Source: Lobulomyces angularis (taxonomy: Eukaryota; Chytridiomycota; Chytridiomycetes; Lobulomycetales; Lobulomycetaceae). Taken from it: DNA of 64,000 bases. Positions 59,894 to 64,000 of the stretch are shown here, piece after piece. Below the pieces are notes generated by a model. That model had not been told where the DNA came from. It was given only the letters and a program-made list of their open reading frames with translations, and searched no databases. A program made the position numbers and the translations under genes. How positions within the stretch are numbered: position 1 is the stretch's first letter; the number at the start of each line of letters is the position of its first letter. The stretch is taken from contig JADHYX010000043.1 in assembly GCA_027604685.1 (NCBI GenBank), forward strand, positions 17,151-81,150. The letters are read 5' to 3'.

Positions 59894-62201
59894 TTATACT
59901 TCGTTGCAGTACTCCTCCCACAAATTTTCTACAGATTGTCCCGTCAGACTTACAAAGTGCCTATATTAAAAAACGAATGAAATGTTTTAAAAAATAATAG
60001 TTTTGTTTTAATTTAATTATTTTTTTGGATTACGAATTATAATATCCTTGGTTTCCAATCAAAAGGTTTAACTTTCTAGTAAAGTTGGTTATGTTTTTTT
60101 TAACTTCTATCCATTGAAGAAAGTATGCAGTTTTATCATATCCTAATATATCAAAGTAAAGATTATATTTATTAAATATATATAAAAAAAAACCTGCATC
60201 CCATTCTCCAGTCTTCACCCTTTTCCAATGTGGAGGATTTAATCCTGCTTGCAACCTCACATAATCTGCAATACCCTGTATTTTAAAGCTTTTTAATTTT
60301 TTTAGTTTATTTATTAACCATACTTCAATTAAACCACCAGGTGCAACTCCGATTCCTTCACCGTTTCCATTTTTATCAACCTTTTCCGACCACTGCCAAG
60401 CATGAGTTAACTACATTTTTTTGTCTAGTTAAAAAAAAATGAGTGAAAAGAAAAAAAATACCTCATGAACAAAAACACCTTCGATTTCTGACTTTAACTT
60501 CTTTAAACAGTTTCCATTTTTATTAAAAACATTTTCTACATAATTCAAAGATAAGTTGATATCCTTTCTCTTTTTAGTCCCTGTACAATAAGCGACCCCT
60601 ACACCATATTAAATAAGTTTTTTTGGTTTCTTTACCATTCATCTCTTTTAAAGTCAGAGATATACGTTTGATAAAGTATGGATAACTTTTTTTTGGTTTT
60701 GACGAATATAAAACAAAAAGTGACTTTTCACTACAATTTTTAAAAAATTCTACTGGGTTTGAAATTACTGAATTAAATAAATCGCTTCCTTTATGGTTTA
60801 AATTTTTATTTTTAAATATATATTGGGGTTTGAAGTGGAGTTCGTTAATGTTGGAAAAATTTTCATCATAGTTATCACCTTTTATAAAAATTAATTTATT
60901 TAATTTGAAAAAAAAATAAAATCTCACAATCCGTAAAGTCCAAATCGCATTCCGTATTATCGTCATCACTTTCTTCTTCATCGTCACTATTAATTGAATT
61001 TTGATACATTTTCCAAAGTTCTTTAACCTCAACACCTGTGAGGTGTTTGAATATTTCATCATCCCAGCCAATTTCAAAAATTTTATCATTCAAATTTACA
61101 ACAAAATCCTTGATACACAAGGTTCCATCCTCAATCCATCTCAAAAAGTATGCCGTCTTTTCATAGCCTGCATCCCATTCTTTTCCTTTTTTTTCTGACC
61201 AATGCTCTGGTGAGTAATTTGCTCGTAATCTAATGTAATCAGCTACAGAGAGGGAGGAGTTTAAAAATTTACAAAACGAATATATTTTTCTTCATCTGTT
61301 ATCCATTACCTATTCCTTCAGCTAATCCATCATTTATTGTCTTACCCTCATGATTTTTTCCATCATTTTGAACAATATGTACCTAAGTAATTAGATACAA
61401 GAATTAGAAAAAAAATAAAAAAGGAAGGTCTATAACATGAAAAAAAAAAGTAAAAAAAATACCATTTCATGAATCAAAACTCCAGTAATTTCAAAGCTGA
61501 CTCCTTTTAAACCACTTTTGTTAAATATTTGTAATATGTACTTTGAAGAAAGGGTAATTTTATTTTTTGAACATTGAGCAACCTTTTTCGGAAAAAAAAT
61601 AAAAAAAAAAATTTAATTTTCTTTTCTTTTTTATATCATTTTTTTAAAGTTTACTCCATTTATTGGCTTTATTTCTAATATAACTTGTTCAAACTTTTTT
61701 TTAATTTTTTCTGGTTTTGGGTAAAGTCCCTGTAAAACCTTGACAAAAATTTCTTCAATGTATTCTTCTAATGACCTACCAAAGAAAAAAAAAATTAATA
61801 ATTATGGTAATTAATTTTAGAAGAAAAGTGGAAAAAACAAAAATAATTTTTTTTTTTTTAATTTTTTTTTCTTTAATAAATTTATAATTAAAAAAAAAAA
61901 AAATTTATTTTTTAATAAAAAAAAAAAAAAATTTCTATTTTATTTTTACTTTTACCTTTATTTTTCTTTTTTTTTTTTTTTTAATATAGTATTTAAAGGA
62001 TATTTTTTCCTTTCCTTTTTTTTTTTTTTTTAAATTTTAACTTTTTTTTTGTTCCTATTAAATTGTAGTTTTATTTTGTGTTTTTTTTTTTTAAAGTATA
62101 TTTTACACTTCAATAGCTTTAGACAAGATTGATTCATCGTTGGAGGAAATATCATGAATGATCTTAATCAATGGTTTAGGATATGCATCAATTGGTGGCA
62201 T
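59894..62201 (-). CDS. Tandem two-domain BSP-type metallopeptidase
   Basis: Basic-secretory-protein-family (gluzincin-like) peptidase with two copies of the domain in one reading path. From ATG 62201 (MPPIDAYPKPLIKIIHD) a long ~330-nt intron leads to copy 1: EPINGVAQCS, zinc motif HEMVH, GLAEGIADYIRLRANYSPEHW, KEWDAGYEKTAYFLRWIEDG, KHLTGVEVKELWKMYQ. An acidic linker (NSINSDDEEESDDDN) follows. Copy 2 has EMNGVAYCTG, HELTH followed by AWQWSEK, GGLIEGIADYVRLQAGLNPPHW, GEWDAGYDKTAYFLQWIE and HFVSLTGQSVENLWEEY. Both zinc motifs are split by or lie next to introns, and both are intact. No signal peptide is seen, unlike the plant proteins that named the family. The product has roughly 520 residues. 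Confidence 0.85.
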
Positions 62202-63014
62202 ATTGAAATTGATGATTTTAGTTTTTTTATGTTAGGGTTTTTGATAAAAACGCGACATTAAAAAAAAAATAAACTTGGTAACAATAGATATTTAGCAGCT
62301 ACTTAAGATAAAAAAATCATTCATATACACTAAATAGCTTCTTCACTATTTGGAAAGAAAAATTTTGATTAATTTGTTTATTGAAATAAGATAATAATTA
62401 TTATAAAGAAATGTAAACAAAAAATTAAATTAGATTATTTATAAGAATAGATAAGCTGGTGAAAATAAGTAAATTGAGATATTTGAATGGTAAAATAAAG
62501 TTAGTATATTTAGTTATTTAGTAGCAATCATAACCCCGAATTTTATCTTAATTCTTATGTTCGCAATAAATTTCCAAATGGATTTAGCTTAAATGATGTA
62601 TAATAATTATTTGGCATTCCTTTTAAAATAAAATGATATTTATTGCTCTTTTTTCCTTATACAAGTGAAAACCAATTTTGAGTTAAAAAAAAAATTTTCT
62701 CACCTACTAAGACTGAAAAGTGGTGAAAAATATTTTAAATTTAATTTTTTTTAATTAAGTCTTTTGCTAACTCTGTGTTTGCTTCCTTGCATATTATTTG
62801 CCTTTGCAGTAAATTGTTTCTGTTTAAAATTAAATTAAAAATTTTTATTCTTAATTCTTTTTTTTTTAATATAATAAAATTTAGTAAAAAAATGGATAAA
62901 TAAAGAGAATAAAAAATAATATATCATGGTTGATTAAAAATTATAATTTTTCTTTTTGAAAAACTTTAACCATTAATGGAGTAAGAGAAAAAGGAAAAAT
63001 AAAAAAAAAAATTT
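62202..63014. other. Long intergenic region
   Basis: About 0.8 kb between the metallopeptidase start and tRNA-Thr. It is A/T-rich with no open frame above chance, and presumably carries the metallopeptidase promoter. I see no repeat. Confidence 0.5.
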
Positions 63015-63087
63015 TGCCTCCTTTGAGAATCGAACTCAAGACCTTATGCTTACTAGGCATACGCTCTGCCAACTGAGCCAAGGAGGC
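63015..63087 (-). tRNA. tRNA-Thr (anticodon AGT)
   Basis: 73 nt read on the minus strand. Acceptor GCCTCCT pairs with AGGAGGC, followed by discriminator A. D stem is GCTC/GAGC. Anticodon stem TATGC/GCATA encloses loop CTAGTAA, giving anticodon AGT. T stem TTGAG/CTCAA encloses TTCGATT. It has no intron and no encoded CCA. Downstream on the minus strand is AAAA followed by a T10 run, a good Pol III terminator. Confidence 0.96.
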
Positions 63088-63714
63088 TGGTTGAATTATT
63101 TTAGAAATAATGGTACATAAAGTTTAACGTAAAAAAAATGTAATATTTGAATAAAAAATTTTTAAATTTTTACTTTTATATATAAAATTCATTTTAAAAA
63201 AAAAAAAAGATAGAATGTGATTAAAAAAAAAAATAATAATAATATCCAAAAAAAAAAAAAAATCCAAAGATTAAATTAGTTCCAAAAAAAAAAAATAGAA
63301 AAAAATTCTACAAAAGTTAAGTAGAAAAAAAAAATTAATTTTTATTTTCTTATTCCAAAAAAAAAAAGATTGGTCTACTTTTTACTATACAAAAAAAAAA
63401 AAAAAAAAAATATTTAAGGTTGAATTCAATTTCTGCTTCTTTACCAATAAAGCTGGATGAATAGGCTTTTAACTTATCTGTTATTAAATTTAAAACAAAT
63501 TTTTGAATTTTTATTTTTTTATAATTTACCATTTTACAAAAAAATTTTAATACACTGGTTTACTTTTTGTATCATATCATTGTAAAAAAAAAAAGAAGAT
63601 AAAAAATAAAAATATTAAATTACAAAAAAAATAAAATAAAAGCTACCCAAAAAAAAAAATAGCAAAAATAACTAAATAAATCCAGTTTTTTTTTTTTTTT
63701 AATGTTAACAAACT
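63088..63714. other. Homopolymer-rich spacer
   Basis: Almost entirely A/T runs between tRNA-Thr and the 3' end of the last gene. The ~60-codon frame at 63350-63532 (minus) is Lys/Phe-rich and not convincing. Confidence 0.5.
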
Positions 63715-64000
63715 TCAGCTTCTAAATAAGTTAAAACACCACCAACTAAATGTAAACTTCCAGTAACAAGGACATGAGAAAATTTGTTTTTATCAACTAG
63801 TAAGATTGCATCTTCAATTGATTTGGAAACCAAAAGTTTTACTTCTTCTGTTTGATTTATTAAATTTTTAAATTCTTGTAAAAGGGTTTTTTGTGCAGTA
63901 AGATTTTCATCTTTAAATGTAGTATTATTGGTTAAATCTGGTGCCCAAACTATTTTTATTTATAATTAGACATTAATTTTTTTTTTTTTTTTTTTTTTTT
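63715..64000 (-). CDS. Folylpolyglutamate synthase, C-terminal part only
   Basis: The last exon, 63949-63715, encodes VWAPDLTNNTTFKDE..., a helical stretch, then HVLVTGSLHLVGGVLTYLEAEVC and stop. The VLVTGSLHLVGG block is the closing signature of FPGS/FolC enzymes, which add glutamate tails to folates; dihydrofolate synthase is a close relative and cannot be excluded. An acceptor (AAATAG) lies at 63950, and the rest of the gene is beyond the window, which ends in a T run. Confidence 0.82.

Noticed and set aside
63370..63420. Long A runs as a telomere or centromere-like element
   Set aside because: Similar runs occur in most spacers; there is no ordered repeat unit.

Overview
The window is strongly A+T-rich, gene-dense eukaryotic nuclear DNA. 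Nearly every gene is cut by short GT-AG introns, mostly about 40-70 nt with GTA at the donor, so coding sequence appears as chains of short reading frames joined in phase. The gene set points to a fungus or a close fungal relative, probably an early-diverging lineage: a fused HIS7-type histidine enzyme, a Tps2-type trehalose-6-phosphate synthase/phosphatase, a UPF0590 (DUF1769) protein, standalone ribosomal protein eS30, a basic-secretory-protein-type metallopeptidase, and a kinesin-12, a family missing from the common yeasts. I cannot name the species. Homopolymer runs, a 10-N gap and one apparent 1-nt homopolymer error (in eS30) show that it is a draft assembly.

Left third (1-27 kb): two unrecognised proteins, a possible decayed gene, HIS7, a class I histone deacetylase, a large Gln/Asn-rich protein, a UPF0590 protein, TRAPP subunit Trs20/sedlin, tRNA-splicing endonuclease subunit Sen54, a B-type cyclin with a clear destruction box, an XRCC4-like NHEJ factor, proteasome subunit beta-2 and a Sac3/GANP mRNA-export scaffold. 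Middle (27-48 kb): a secreted class 3 lipase, dihydroxyacetone kinase sharing a 46-bp divergent promoter with the DNA primase small subunit, kinesin-12, a Tps2-type trehalose enzyme, a WD40 protein, glucosamine-6-phosphate N-acetyltransferase and the beta subunit of an AP clathrin adaptor.

Right part (48-64 kb): the most unusual locus is a head-to-head pair separated by 1.35 kb. On the right is a membrane-anchored fusion of a bacterial-type (SpeH-like) S-adenosylmethionine decarboxylase to spermidine synthase, with intact catalytic motifs. On the left is a second membrane-anchored protein whose single long exon joins a spermidine-synthase-like fold, an AdoMetDC-like fold lacking the cleavage Ser and catalytic His, and the beginning of a well-preserved SET lysine methyltransferase domain. 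The spacer holds a 16-bp CRE palindrome and a 20-bp perfect palindrome. After this come threonyl-tRNA synthetase, EMC6, eS30, a protein with two tandem BSP-type metallopeptidase domains, tRNA-Thr(AGT) and the 3' end of folylpolyglutamate synthase.

Most genes are unlinked housekeeping functions, as is normal in a eukaryotic chromosome. The only functional cluster I can argue for is the polyamine/SET pair.
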